Assembly: GCF_029961185.1 (NCBI RefSeq)
Contig: NZ_JASBQQ010000005.1
Location: 245,114-309,113 of the forward strand
Origin: Albidovulum aestuarii
GTDB lineage: Bacteria > Pseudomonadota > Alphaproteobacteria > Rhodobacterales > Rhodobacteraceae
DNA length: 64,000 nucleotides
Reading direction: 5' to 3'
Part shown: positions 1 through 8,965 of the stretch, one piece after another
Numbering within the stretch: position 1 is the stretch's first letter
How the letters are laid out: every line of letters starts with the position of its first letter
The notes under the pieces: generated by a model
Seen by the model: the letters and a program-made list of their open reading frames with translations, nothing else
Database searches by the model: none
Told to the model about the DNA's origin: nothing
Position numbers and translations under genes: made by a program

Positions 1-2515
1 AGGGCATGACGCCGAATTCCTCGCCCGCCGCGATCAGCGCCTCCCAGAAGGCGCGGCCTTCAGAGGCCGGGACCGCGACTTCGAAGCTGAGTTCGCCGGA
101 GAACGAAATCCGGTGCACCCGGGCGCGGAAACCACCCAGCGTGCCCTCGCGCCATTCCATGAAGGGCAGCGCCTCTTTCGAAAGATCCATGCCGCCGAGT
201 TTATCCAGCAGTTTCCGTGCATTGGGGCCCGCAATTGCCACTTGGGCATATTGTTCGGTCACGTTGGCGGTATAGACCTTCCAGTCCCACCATTCGCATT
301 GCAGCCAGTCTTCCATCCAGCCATGGATGCGGTCCGCGCCGCCCGTGGTGGTGTGGCAGAGCCAGGTATCCTCGCTCAGGCGCACGACGACGCCGTCATC
401 CGAGAGGAACCCGTTTTCGTTGCACATCAGACCATAGCGGCATTTGCCCACCGGCAGCGTCGACATCATGTTCGTGTAGAGCATGTCGAGGAACTTGCCC
501 GCATCCGGCCCTTTCACGAGAATCTTGCCCAGAGTCGAGGCGTCCAAGAGGCCGACCGAGTTCCGCACCTGGCGGATCTCGCGGTTGACCGCATCGTGAA
601 CACCTTCACCCGTACGCAGGAAGCAATAGGCACGGCGCCAGTGGCCGACCGGCTCCCAATGGGCGCCATGGACCTCGTGCCAGTCATGCATCGGCGTCTT
701 GCGCAAAGGCTGGAAGATCTCGCCCCGCGCCTCGCCCGCGATCGCGCCCATGGAGATGGGCGTGTAGGGCGGACGGAACGTGGTGGTGCCGGTGGCCGGG
801 ATGGCCTGGTTCAGTGCATCAGAAAGCACCGCCAGACCGTTGATATTGCTGATCTTCCCCTGATCCGTTGCCATGCCGAGCGTGGTGTAGCGCTTGGCAT
901 GCTCGACGCTTTCATAGCCTTCGCGCGCCGCGAGCTGGATATCGGAGACCTTGACGTCGTTCTGCGGGTCAAGCCACATCTTGAAGCGCAAAGCCGGGCC
1001 TGCGCCCTGCGGCATGATCCAGACCGGCATGATCGGCGCTTCTGTCGCGCAGACCGCGCCCGGGGCCGCGCCCTTGCCGCCCACGGCCTTGTGGGCGTCG
1101 TCGAGAACGTCGGCGGCCGTCAGGTGACCGTTGGCCGAGCCGATGGCCGTGACCATCGCCTCGCCATCCGCGCCGGTGGCCGGGCGGTTCGGGTCGGGGC
1201 GGAACATCGCCTGTTTGTCGTCCCAGTTCAGCTTGCCGCCGCAATGGGACCAGAGATGCACGACCGGCGACCAGCCGCCCGACATCGCGACCGCGTCGCA
1301 GTCGATTGTCTCCAGCTCCGCGCCCTCGCCCGCCTGCAGGCAGACCGAGACGCCGGTCACGCGCTTGCCGCCCTTGACCTTGGCGATGCCCTTGCCTTCC
1401 AGCACCTTGACGCCGCGCGCGCGCACCGCCTCGGGCAGGTCGCCCTTGGCCTCGGGCCGCGCGTCGATGACGGCAGGAACCGCAAGGCCCGCGTCGAGCA
1501 GCGCCAGAGCGGTGCGGTAGGCGTCGTCATTGTTGGTGACGATCACGGTGCGGTCGCCGGGGCTGACGGCCCAGTTGACGACGTAGTCGCGGACGGCCGA
1601 GGCCAGCATCACGCCCGGAATATCGTTGCCCGCAAAAGAAAGCGGTCGTTCGATGGCGCCCGTCGCGGTGACGATGTGACCGGCGCGCATGCGCCACAAC
1701 CGGTGGCGCGGACGGCCGTCGCCCGGCGTATGGTCGGCGATGCGCTCGTACATCAGCAGGTAGCCGTGGTCATAGAGACCCGAGGCCATCGTGCGGGCAC
1801 GGAGCGTGACGTTCTCCATCCCTTCAAGGGCTTGGAGCGTTTCCGTCACCCATTCGTCAGCCTCCTGACCTTGGATCTGCACACCGTCCACGACGGCGCG
1901 ACCGCCCCAATGGGCGGTCTGCTCGATCAGCCAGACGCGCTTGCCCTGCTTGCCTGCGGCCAGAGCGGCGGCGAGACCGGCGATGCCGCCGCCGACGATC
2001 ACCAGATCGGCGAAGGCATAGGCGTATTCATAGCGGTCCTCGTCACGGGCATGCGGCACTTTGCCAAGGCCCGCCGATTGGCGGATGAAGGGCTCGAACA
2101 CATGTTTCCACGCGAAACGCGGGAACATGAAGGTCTTGTAGTAGAAGCCCGCCGGCAGAAAGCGATAGAACTTGTCGTTGATCGCACCGACGTCAAACTC
2201 AAGGCTCGGCCAGTGGTTCTGGCTGGCCGTGACCGCGCCATCGAACAGCTCGGTCGTGGTGGTGCGCTGGTTCGGTTCGAACCGGCCGCCCTCACCGAGA
2301 CCCACCAGAGCGTTCGGCTCCTCGGCTCCGCTCGACATGATGCCGCGTGGGCGGTGGTACTTGAAGGACCGGCCGACCAGCATCTGGTCGGCACCCAGAA
2401 GCGCCGAGGCCAGCGTATCGCCCGCATAGCCTTGCATCTTCCTGCCGTTGAAGGTGAAGGACATCGCCCTTGACCGGTCGATAAGGCGGCCGCCTTTCTG
2501 AAGACGCGTGCTCAT
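1..2515 (-). CDS. soxA: Sarcosine oxidase alpha subunit, 3' end cut by window edge
   Basis: Large subunit of cytoplasmic heterotetrameric sarcosine oxidase, which demethylates sarcosine to glycine and passes the one-carbon unit to tetrahydrofolate. About 838 codons are visible from the ATG; the family is near 1000 residues, so the C-terminal part of the GcvT-like folate domain lies outside the window. The N-terminus carries a 2Fe-2S-ferredoxin-like segment (ALLGADQMLVGRSFKYHRPRG, about residues 38-58 region) and a dinucleotide-binding motif GGGIAGL at about 174-180. The ATG overlaps the soxD stop as ATGA, so the two are translationally coupled in a soxB-soxD-soxA operon. A soxG gene would be expected next, outside the window. 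The long opposite-strand frame here is a codon-bias shadow. Confidence 0.95.
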   Translation of the reverse strand, partial: MSTRLQKGGRLIDRSRAMSFTFNGRKMQGYAGDTLASALLGADQMLVGRSFKYHRPRGIMSSGAEEPNALVGLGEGGRFEPNQRTTTTELFDGAVTASQNHWPSLEFDVGAINDKFYRFLPAGFYYKTFMFPRFAWKHVFEPFIRQSAGLGKVPHARDEDRYEYAYAFADLVIVGGGIAGLAAALAAGKQGKRVWLIEQTAHWGGRAVVDGVQIQGQEADEWVTETLQALEGMENVTLRARTMASGLYDHGYLLMYERIADHTPGDGRPRHRLWRMRAGHIVTATGAIERPLSFAGNDIPGVMLASAVRDYVVNWAVSPGDRTVIVTNNDDAYRTALALLDAGLAVPAVIDARPEAKGDLPEAVRARGVKVLEGKGIAKVKGGKRVTGVSVCLQAGEGAELETIDCDAVAMSGGWSPVVHLWSHCGGKLNWDDKQAMFRPDPNRPATGADGEAMVTAIGSANGHLTAADVLDDAHKAVGGKGAAPGAVCATEAPIMPVWIMPQGAGPALRFKMWLDPQNDVKVSDIQLAAREGYESVEHAKRYTTLGMATDQGKISNINGLAVLSDALNQAIPATGTTTFRPPYTPISMGAIAGEARGEIFQPLRKTPMHDWHEVHGAHWEPVGHWRRAYCFLRTGEGVHDAVNREIRQVRNSVGLLDASTLGKILVKGPDAGKFLDMLYTNMMSTLPVGKCRYGLMCNENGFLSDDGVVVRLSEDTWLCHTTTGGADRIHGWMEDWLQCEWWDWKVYTANVTEQYAQVAIAGPNARKLLDKLGGMDLSKEALPFMEWREGTLGGFRARVHRISFSGELSFEVAVPASEGRAFWEALIAAGEEFGVMP

Positions 2516-2835
2516 TTATAGCCCTCCCAGTTCGGGCGCTTCTGTTTGATCTTCGCCTGAAGGTCGGCAGGCGGGGCCGAAGTCTGCGCAGGGTATGTCC
2601 CGAAGACTTCCAGCGTCGCGGTGCAACGCGCGGCAAGGAACCACTTGCCGCAGCCATAGGCATGGCGCCAGCGTTCGAAATGCACACCCTTGGGGTTCTT
2701 GCGGCTGAACATGTAGCCGTCGAATTCCTCGTCGGTCGAGCCCGGCCCGTAGCGCTTCAGATGCGCCTCGCCACCGGCCTGCAACTCGGTCTCATCGGCC
2801 TTAACGCCGCAACAGGGGCATTCAAGGATCAGCAT
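2512..2835 (-). CDS. soxD: Sarcosine oxidase delta subunit
   Basis: Small (107 aa) zinc-binding subunit of heterotetrameric sarcosine oxidase. It opens with MLILECPCCGVKADETEL, giving the CPCCG zinc knuckle, followed by the family hallmark GGEAHLKRYGP and a later YGCGKWF segment that supplies a further cysteine. Its length is normal for the family. It lies between soxB and soxA; its stop overlaps the soxA start by ATGA. The 76-base gap from soxB holds a GC-rich palindromic repeat. Confidence 0.95.
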   Translation of the reverse strand: MLILECPCCGVKADETELQAGGEAHLKRYGPGSTDEEFDGYMFSRKNPKGVHFERWRHAYGCGKWFLAARCTATLEVFGTYPAQTSAPPADLQAKIKQKRPNWEGYK

Positions 2836-2858
2836 GTCGTAGTCCTTTCGGAAGCCGG

Positions 2859-2908
2859 CCGGGGGCTCTGCCCCCGGACCCCCGGGATATTTGTGCCAAA
2901 TGGAAGGA
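2859..2908. repeat. Intergenic palindromic repeat, family A copy 1
   Basis: A perfect 8-bp hairpin, CCGGGGGC (2859-2866) with loop TCT and GCCCCCGG (2870-2877), is followed by a conserved tail reading ACCCCCGGGATATTTG and then a purine-rich TGGAAG. The same hairpin-plus-tail layout occurs at 17919 and 30066. Here it sits between soxB and soxD inside the operon. It could form a stem-loop in the soxB-soxD mRNA and affect segmental stability; that role is inference. Confidence 0.7.
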
Positions 2909-2911
2909 ACA

Positions 2912-4162
2912 TCAGTGCGCCACCCCGGCAGCGACGCTTTCGTCGATGAACTTGCCTTCGCGGAAGCGGTACATGGAGAATTCCTCGGCGAGCGGGGAGG
3001 ACCCCCGCGCCATCAGTTCCGCCATGGCCCAGCCTGAACCCGGGATCGCCTTGAAACCGCCGGTGCCCCAGCCGCAATTGACGAAGATGCCATCCACGGG
3101 CGTCTTCGAGATCAGCGGCGAACGGTCGCCGGTCATGTCGACAATGCCGCCCCATTGCCGCAGGTTCTTGAGCCGCGAGATCATCGGGAAGGTCTCGACC
3201 AGCGCCCGCACGGTCTCCTCGATGTGATGGAACGACCCGCGCTGGGTGTAGTTGTTGAACCCGTCGGTGCCGCCGCCGATCACCATCTCACCCTTGTCGG
3301 ACTGGGACATGTAGCCATGCACGGTGTTGGCCATGACGACGACATCCATGCAGGGCTTGATCGGCTCGGAGACCAGCGCCTGAAGTGCTAGCGATTCAAT
3401 CGGCAGACGGAACCCGGCCATTTCAGCCAGCACGGAGGAATGACCCGCGACGACCATGCCGAGTTTGTCGCAGTCGATGGCACCTTTCGACGTGTCAATC
3501 CCCACGACCTTTCCGCCTTCGGTCCGCACGCCCGTCACTTCGCATTGCTGGATCACATCCATGCCCATCTGCGAACAGGCGCGGGCATAGCCCCAGGCCA
3601 CGGCATCGTGCCGCGCGGTGCCGCCGCGCGCCTGATAGAGCGCGCCGAGGATCGGGTAGCGGGGGCCGTCGATATTGATGATCGGCACCAGTTCCTTGAC
3701 GCGCTGCGGCGAGATCCATTCGGTCGCCACGCCTTGCAGGTTGTTGGCATAGACGGTGCGCTTGTAGCCGCGCACCTCATGCTCGGTCTGGCCCAGCATC
3801 AGAAGGCCGCGGGGGGAGAACATGACGTTGTAGTTCAGGTCCTGGCTCATCGTCTCGTAAAGCGAGCGGGCCTTTTCGTAGATCGCCGCCGAAGGGTCCT
3901 GCAGGTAATTCGAGCGGATGATCGTGGTGTTGCGGCCGGTATTGCCGCCGCCGAGCCAGCCCTTCTCGATGATCGCGACATTGGTGATGCCGTAGTTCTT
4001 GCCGAGGTAATAGGCCGAGGCGAGGCCATGGCCACCGGCGCCGACGATCACGACGTCGTATTTCTTCTTCGGCGCGGGCGAGCCCCAGGCGCGTTCCCAG
4101 CCGAGGTGATAGTTCATCGCCTCACGTGCGACGGCAAAAGCCGAATAACGTTTGAACCCCAT
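2912..4162 (-). CDS. soxB: Sarcosine oxidase beta subunit
   Basis: Flavin-bearing catalytic subunit (416 aa) of heterotetrameric sarcosine oxidase. A GAGGHGLASA dinucleotide-binding motif lies at about 41-50, followed by the family's GWLGGGNTGRNTTIIRSNY stretch; members carry covalent FMN plus non-covalent FAD and NAD. I chose the ATG at 4162 (MGFKRYSAFAVAREA) because an AGGGG ribosome-binding site lies just upstream and the N-terminus matches known SoxB starts; an in-frame start 31 codons upstream has no comparable support. It is the first gene of soxB-soxD-soxA. The 202 bases separating it from divergent ccmI must hold both promoters. Confidence 0.95.
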   Translation of the reverse strand: MGFKRYSAFAVAREAMNYHLGWERAWGSPAPKKKYDVVIVGAGGHGLASAYYLGKNYGITNVAIIEKGWLGGGNTGRNTTIIRSNYLQDPSAAIYEKARSLYETMSQDLNYNVMFSPRGLLMLGQTEHEVRGYKRTVYANNLQGVATEWISPQRVKELVPIINIDGPRYPILGALYQARGGTARHDAVAWGYARACSQMGMDVIQQCEVTGVRTEGGKVVGIDTSKGAIDCDKLGMVVAGHSSVLAEMAGFRLPIESLALQALVSEPIKPCMDVVVMANTVHGYMSQSDKGEMVIGGGTDGFNNYTQRGSFHHIEETVRALVETFPMISRLKNLRQWGGIVDMTGDRSPLISKTPVDGIFVNCGWGTGGFKAIPGSGWAMAELMARGSSPLAEEFSMYRFREGKFIDESVAAGVAH

Positions 4163-4364
4163 GCGAATCCCCTTTCCGGCGTGGTGACACCTCTGGTCGG
4201 CTTGATGGATCGGCGGGACAAAAGCAACGCTCGTCCAAGCGTCGCATTTCGGCAAAATACGACATTCCGGTCGCTCTGCGGCATCGCGCCCCGCCCTTGC
4301 CGGGGTGTTTGCCCTTTCAGACGGGGGCCGAAGGGCTTAGATGAAGCCAAACACGGGAGGCTTG

Positions 4365-5558
4365 ATGCTTTTCTGGATCATTTCGCTGGCTCTTGCCGCA
4401 TTCCTGTCGGCGACGCTCATCCGCGCCCATTTCCGGGCGGGCGGGTCTGCGGGCAATGCCGACTTGCAGGTCTATCGTGACCAACTGGCCGAGATAGACC
4501 GGGATGCCGCGCGTGGTGTGATTGACGCGGGCGAGGCGGAGCGGACGCGGATCGAGATTTCCCGACGGATTCTGGAGGCCGACCGGACAAGTAGTGCGGC
4601 GGAAACGGCCGGACGTGGCGGCCTGCTTTTCCCGGCGCTTCTGATTGGCGCTGCCGTGGCCGGCGCGGCCGGTCTTTACCTCAGCCTTGGCGCTCCGGGT
4701 TATCCCGACCTGCCGATTTCTGAACGCGTCGCGCGGGCCGAGGCCTTCAAGGCAGAACGCCCGTCACAAGCGGAGGCCGAGGCCCAGACCACCCTGCCCC
4801 CCGCACCAGAACCCGATGCGACCTATGCAGACCTGATCGGCAAACTGCGCATTGCCGTCACCGACAATCCCGACGATCCCACCGGTCAGCGCCTTTTGGC
4901 GCGAAATGAGGCCGGGCTGGGCAACTACACTGCCGCAGCCACGGCACAGCACAAGCTGATCGAGCTGCTGGGGGCCGAAGCGACGGCGGGCGACTACGCG
5001 ACGCTTGCCGACATCTACGTGCTGGCGACCGCCGGATATGTCTCGCCCGAAGCCGAGGCTGCGCTGAAAGCAGCACTGGAGCGCGATCCGAAGAATGGCA
5101 CCGCGCGGTTCTATACCGGACTCATGTGGGCGCAGACCGGGCGGCCGGACCTCGCCTTCCGCTTCTGGCAATCCTTGCTGGACGAAGGCCCGGAAGAGGC
5201 GCCATGGATCGCGCCGATCCGGTCCCAGATCGACCTCGTCGCGCGTGCGGCCGGGGTTGATTACACACCGCCCTCTGTAAGGGGACCGGATGCGGACGAT
5301 ATCGCTGCAGCGTCCGAGATGAGTGCCGAGGACCGGCAGGCGATGATCAGGACGATGGTTGAGGGGCTCGCTGAACGGCTCGCCACCGAAGGCGGTCCGG
5401 CAGAGGAGTGGGCGCGACTTATCTCCTCGCTTGCGGTACTGGGCGAAGTTGACCGGGCCAAGGCAATCTGGGCCGATGCTCAGGGCGTCTTCGCGGACCA
5501 TGAGGCAGAATTGGCGAAAGTCCGCGCGGCGGCGGTGCAGGTCGGAGTCGCCGAATGA
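4365..5558 (+). CDS. ccmI: Cytochrome c biogenesis protein CcmI (CycH)
   Basis: Inner-membrane protein that helps deliver apocytochrome c to the haem-ligation machinery. The 397-aa product has one membrane segment at the very N-terminus (about 1-20), a cytoplasmic loop with LQVYRDQLAEIDRD typical of CcmI, a second membrane segment at about 87-108, and a periplasmic C-terminal half with TPR-like helices. The ATG at 4365 has GGGAGG at 4355-4360; an upstream ATG at 4341 is less well placed. Its stop overlaps the ruvX start as ATGA. No other ccm genes are adjacent, which is usual for this group. Confidence 0.9.
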   Translation: MLFWIISLALAAFLSATLIRAHFRAGGSAGNADLQVYRDQLAEIDRDAARGVIDAGEAERTRIEISRRILEADRTSSAAETAGRGGLLFPALLIGAAVAGAAGLYLSLGAPGYPDLPISERVARAEAFKAERPSQAEAEAQTTLPPAPEPDATYADLIGKLRIAVTDNPDDPTGQRLLARNEAGLGNYTAAATAQHKLIELLGAEATAGDYATLADIYVLATAGYVSPEAEAALKAALERDPKNGTARFYTGLMWAQTGRPDLAFRFWQSLLDEGPEEAPWIAPIRSQIDLVARAAGVDYTPPSVRGPDADDIAAASEMSAEDRQAMIRTMVEGLAERLATEGGPAEEWARLISSLAVLGEVDRAKAIWADAQGVFADHEAELAKVRAAAVQVGVAE

Positions 5559-6031
5559 TCTGCGAGGCGATGGAGGATTTCGCAACCGCCCTGCCCCGCG
5601 ACCGCGCGCTGGCGGGGCTCGACCTTGGCACCAAGACCATCGGTGTCGCCGTCTCTGACCGGCGCCTGTCGGTCGCGACACCGCTTGAAACGATCAAACG
5701 GACGAAGTTCACCGCCGATGCCAATGCGTTGCTGGCGATATGCGCCAAGCGCGAGATCGGCGGGCTGGTGCTGGGCCTGCCGCGCAACATGGACGGGACC
5801 GAAGGTCCACGCTGCCAGTCGACCCGCGCCTTCGCCCGCAATCTGGAACGTCTGACCGATCTGCCGATCACCTATTGGGACGAACGCCTGTCGACCGTCG
5901 CCGCAGAACGGGCGCTTTTGGAGGCGGATACGACACGCAAGCGTCGCTCCGAGGTGATCGACCACGTCGCGGCGGGGTATATCCTGCAAGGGGCGCTCGA
6001 CCGGATCGGGCATATGAGGCGGGCACCATGA
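5555..6031 (+). CDS. ruvX: Putative pre-16S rRNA nuclease / Holliday junction resolvase-like RuvX (YqgF)
   Basis: A 158-aa RNase H-fold protein of the YqgF/RuvX family, proposed to finish the 5' end of 16S rRNA and in some bacteria to act on Holliday junctions. Visible family features are GLDLGTKTIGVAVSD at about 21-35 with the first acidic residue D23, GLPRNMDGTEG at about 75-84, YWDERLST at about 107-114, and D136 in EVIDHVAA. Its start is coupled to ccmI by ATGA, and its stop to the DUF1289 gene by ATGA. Confidence 0.92.
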   Translation: MICEAMEDFATALPRDRALAGLDLGTKTIGVAVSDRRLSVATPLETIKRTKFTADANALLAICAKREIGGLVLGLPRNMDGTEGPRCQSTRAFARNLERLTDLPITYWDERLSTVAAERALLEADTTRKRRSEVIDHVAAGYILQGALDRIGHMRRAP

Positions 6032-6264
6032 GCGACGAGGTCTGGAAACGGCAGGAGGTGGACAGCCCCTGCATCAAGATCTGCACGATCCATCCGGCCG
6101 AACGGCTCTGCGTCGGCTGCCTGCGCTCGATTGACGAGATCGCTGGCTGGGGCAGGATGAGCCCCGAGGAACGCCAGGCGATCATGGCGGATCTGCCCTC
6201 GCGCGCGCCGCGCCTGCGGCAACGCCGGGGTGGACGTGCGGCCCGAACCGGCTCAGGCCTCTGA
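6028..6264 (+). CDS. DUF1289 small cysteine protein
   Basis: A 78-aa protein with the DUF1289 pattern: SPCIKICTIHP followed by CVGCLRSIDEI, giving four cysteines (C15, C19, C28, C31) probably binding a metal, then GWGRMSPEERQAIM, the family's helical ending. The function is unknown. The tail is Arg-rich. The ATG overlaps the ruvX stop as ATGA, so it is the third gene of the ccmI-ruvX operon. Confidence 0.88.
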   Translation: MSDEVWKRQEVDSPCIKICTIHPAERLCVGCLRSIDEIAGWGRMSPEERQAIMADLPSRAPRLRQRRGGRAARTGSGL

Positions 6265-6299
6265 GATCCGACCGAAACGACACCGCTGGTTGGTCCGTA

Positions 6300-6764
6300 T
6301 CAGTTGTTGTTGCCGAGAACCTGACCGGCACTGATATTGCCGATATTTCCAAGAAGCTGACGCAGGAAGCTCAGGCCCTTGATATTGCTGTCGGTCACGC
6401 GCCGCGACAGGACCACGGCCTGACCGTTCTCCAACCCGAAGCGTTCGACATTCTCGACCGTGCCGCCTTCGTCGAATGTGATCGCCACGACCTGACGGTC
6501 CACTTCCTGGGGCACCTTGCCGCCGTAATGGCGGAACCGGCTGCCGACGTAATACCATGCCCCGCCGGTCAGAAGACCGGTCGAAGACGGACGACCGACC
6601 GCGCGGGCCACCGTCTCTTGCGTCGATTCGCCGACAACGACCTTTTCGAGTTCTTCGTCACGCGGGACATAACCGTGATTGCGGTATTGTGCCGAACATG
6701 CCGTGAGGATGATCAGCGACAGCATCGCCGCGCCACGCTTCATCCCGGAACCGAGCCTACCCAT
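6300..6764 (-). CDS. BamE/SmpA-type outer-membrane lipoprotein
   Basis: A 154-aa predicted lipoprotein: a basic N-terminus and hydrophobic stretch end in the lipobox LTAC with Cys23. Residues about 30-120 match the SmpA/BamE fold (NHGYVPRDEELEKVVVG, then VARAVGRPSSTG). BamE stabilises the outer-membrane beta-barrel assembly complex. The start at 6764 has GAGG upstream; a second in-frame Met (6743) would still leave a usable signal peptide. It is divergent from the DUF177 gene. Assignment to BamE itself rather than a paralogue is likely but not certain. Confidence 0.82.
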   Translation of the reverse strand: MGRLGSGMKRGAAMLSLIILTACSAQYRNHGYVPRDEELEKVVVGESTQETVARAVGRPSSTGLLTGGAWYYVGSRFRHYGGKVPQEVDRQVVAITFDEGGTVENVERFGLENGQAVVLSRRVTDSNIKGLSFLRQLLGNIGNISAGQVLGNNN

Positions 6765-6882
6765 ACCGCCCTCTTGCCTTACCGCCCCAAGCCTTTTATC
6801 CGGCTTACAACATGCCGGGGCCGTCCTTCAAGGACGAAGCCGCCCCCGGGGCAAAGCACCTGCCCGCGCACAGGACCGCAAG

Positions 6883-7434
6883 ATGACAGCCGACACAATC
6901 CCCTACTCGCATCCATTCCGCGTCGCCGACCTGCCGACACGCAAGCCAAAACGCTTTGAACTGACCCCCGATGCGACCACCTGCAAACGGATCGCACAGG
7001 CCTTGGGCCTTGTGGCGCTGGACAAGCTGCGCTTTGCCGGGGAGGTCCGCCCGCAGGGTGGAAGCGACTGGCTTCTGGAAGCGAGCCTTGGCGCAACGGT
7101 CACGCAGTCCTGCGTTGTCACGCTCGTCCCGGTTACGACCCGGATCGAGGAAGACGTGACCCGGCGCTACCTGGCCGACATGCCGGAACCAGAGGGTGAA
7201 GAGATCGAAATGCCGGAAGATGACAGTGCCGAAGCCCTGTCCGACGTAATCGATCCCGGCGCGGTCCTCTTTGAGGCGCTGGCACTGGCGCTGCCGCAGT
7301 ACCCCCGTGCCGAAGGCGCTGAACTGGGCGAGGCACGTTTTGCCGAGCCGGGTGCAGAACCGCTGTCCGACGAGGCGCTGAAGCCGTTTGCCGGCCTTGC
7401 GGACTTGCTGAAAAAAGGCGATGACACCGCGTGA
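6883..7434 (+). CDS. DUF177/YceD family protein
   Basis: A 183-aa acidic protein of the YceD (DUF177) family, encoded upstream of rpmF in many bacteria and linked in plants and E. coli to 23S rRNA accumulation. The conserved core reads LEASLGATVTQSCVVTLVPVTTRIEEDV around residues 65-90 (split here only for description), followed by an acidic run EPEGEEIEMPEDD and DPGAVLFEALALALP. I use the ATG at 6883 (MTADTIPYSHPF); the open frame extends further upstream but those codons look non-coding. rpmF follows after 177 bases. Confidence 0.88.
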   Translation: MTADTIPYSHPFRVADLPTRKPKRFELTPDATTCKRIAQALGLVALDKLRFAGEVRPQGGSDWLLEASLGATVTQSCVVTLVPVTTRIEEDVTRRYLADMPEPEGEEIEMPEDDSAEALSDVIDPGAVLFEALALALPQYPRAEGAELGEARFAEPGAEPLSDEALKPFAGLADLLKKGDDTA

Positions 7435-7565
7435 GTGGCCGAGAAAACGATGCCTCCGGAAAAGCGCCAGAAAAGACTTGCGCCCGCGCGGAATCGCAGT
7501 ATGTTCCCGGCCTCGCTTGAACGTTGGGTTCGCACCGGTCGCCATTTGGCTGCCACGTGTCGAAA

Positions 7566-7591
7566 CCCCAGGAAAACCGGGGCTTTGCCCC
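7566..7591 (+). promoter_or_regulatory. Possible rpmF leader with alternative hairpins
   Basis: Just upstream of the rpmF start, CCCC (7566-7569) can pair with GGGG (7579-7582), while the same GGGGC (7579-7583) can instead pair with GCCCC (7587-7591) across a TTT loop. Mutually exclusive short stems next to a ribosomal protein gene are compatible with autoregulation, but the stems are short and GC-biased sequence makes them easily. Low confidence. Confidence 0.25.
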
Positions 7592-7611
7592 AAATAGCCC
7601 GAGGTTGAGAC

Positions 7612-7818
7612 ATGGCTGTCCCTCAGAACCGTACCACACGGTCCCGCCGCAACATGCGCCGCGCCCACGATGCACTGGTCGCTGCAAATCCGAACGAATG
7701 CCCGAACTGTGGCGAACTGAAGCGCCCGCATCACGTATGTGGCGCCTGCGGTCATTACGCAGATCGCGAAGTCGTCGCGCAGACCGCCGAGATCGACCTG
7801 GACGAAGACGCGGCGTAA
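7612..7818 (+). CDS. rpmF: 50S ribosomal protein L32
   Basis: A 68-aa L32 protein, starting [20 protein letters not shown] as expected, with the zinc-finger cysteines C30, C33, C43 and C46 (CPNC and CGAC). It is followed 25 bases later by plsX, the widespread rpmF-plsX-fabH arrangement linking ribosome and phospholipid synthesis. Confidence 0.98.
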   Translation: MAVPQNRTTRSRRNMRRAHDALVAANPNECPNCGELKRPHHVCGACGHYADREVVAQTAEIDLDEDAA

Positions 7819-7843
7819 GCCCGCTGTCTGACCGGTCCCCGGC

Positions 7844-8965
7844 ATGACGTCAGAAAACGATCCAGCGCCCGAAGCCCCGAAACCCGGGACTTCGGGTTGT
7901 ATCGTTATTTCGGTCGACGCCATGGGCGGCGATCAGGGGCCCGCTGCCGTTGTCGGCGGCATGGCCGACGCTGCCGAAAAAAACCCGGAGATCGAGTTCA
8001 TCCTTCATGGTCCCGAACCGCTGCTGCGGGGCCTTGTAACTGCGCGCCCGTCGCTGAGCGGTCGCTGCATCATACGTCACGCTGACGGTATCGTGACGAT
8101 GGAGGACAAGCCCGGTCAGGTCATGCGTAACGGGCAGGACACCTCGATGTGGTCCGCCATCGAAAGTGTGCGGAACCACGAGGCAACCGTCGCCGTCAGC
8201 TGTGGCAATACCGGCGCCCTGATGGCCCTTTCGGTTATCCGGCTGCGGAAACTCCCCGGTGTCAATCGTCCCGCTATTGCCTGCCTCTGGCCCTCGCGCA
8301 ATGCGGGCGGGTTCAACGTGATGTTGGATGTCGGCGCCGACATCAAGGCCGAGGCGCAGGACCTTCTGCAATACGCCCTGATGGGCGCTTCTTATGCCCG
8401 GAACGGGCTCGGGATCGAGCGGCCCCGGGTGGGTCTTCTGAATGTCGGAACCGAGGACCACAAAGGCGGGGCCGAGCTGAAGGCGGCACAGGACCTTCTG
8501 ATGGCTTCAACCGAAACCGGCCGCTTCGACTATGCCGGTTTCGTCGAGGGCAGCGACCTGCCCTCCACCAAGGTCGATGTGATTGTCACCGACGGGTTCA
8601 CCGGCAATATCGCGCTGAAAACCGGTGAAGGCACGGCCAAGCTGGTCGGTGACTTCCTGAAAGAAGCGTTGAATGCCGGTCTCATGTCGCGCCTCGGCGC
8701 GCTTCTGGCCATGGGCTCGCTGAAACAGCTTCGCCAACGCATAGACCCCCGCCGGGTCAATGGCGGAGTATTCCTCGGGCTGAACGGCACGGTGGTCAAA
8801 TCGCACGGATCGGCGGATGCGACGGGTGTTTCGGCAGCACTGAAACTTGCATTCCGGCTGGCAAAGTCGGGCTATCAGGAAAGACTCGCCGCGCGGGTTG
8901 CCTCTGCCGCGCAGGCGGGGCAGGATGCCGCCGCGAAGGGTGAACAGGGCGGAAATTCCGAATGA
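7844..8965 (+). CDS. plsX: Phosphate acyltransferase PlsX
   Basis: Converts acyl-ACP to acyl-phosphate, the donor used by PlsY for the first step of phospholipid synthesis; a peripheral membrane enzyme. The 373-aa product has the family start ISVDAMGGDQGP at about 21-32, SCGNTGALM at about 119-127, and TDGFTGNIALKTGEG at about 248-262. A roughly 20-residue N-terminal extension precedes the core. The stop overlaps the fabH start as ATGA. Confidence 0.96.
   Translation: MTSENDPAPEAPKPGTSGCIVISVDAMGGDQGPAAVVGGMADAAEKNPEIEFILHGPEPLLRGLVTARPSLSGRCIIRHADGIVTMEDKPGQVMRNGQDTSMWSAIESVRNHEATVAVSCGNTGALMALSVIRLRKLPGVNRPAIACLWPSRNAGGFNVMLDVGADIKAEAQDLLQYALMGASYARNGLGIERPRVGLLNVGTEDHKGGAELKAAQDLLMASTETGRFDYAGFVEGSDLPSTKVDVIVTDGFTGNIALKTGEGTAKLVGDFLKEALNAGLMSRLGALLAMGSLKQLRQRIDPRRVNGGVFLGLNGTVVKSHGSADATGVSAALKLAFRLAKSGYQERLAARVASAAQAGQDAAAKGEQGGNSE

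Noticed and set aside
113..2473. A 786-codon open frame on the plus strand
   Set aside because: It is antisense to soxA, whose minus-strand protein matches the family throughout; the long frame reflects high-GC codon bias.
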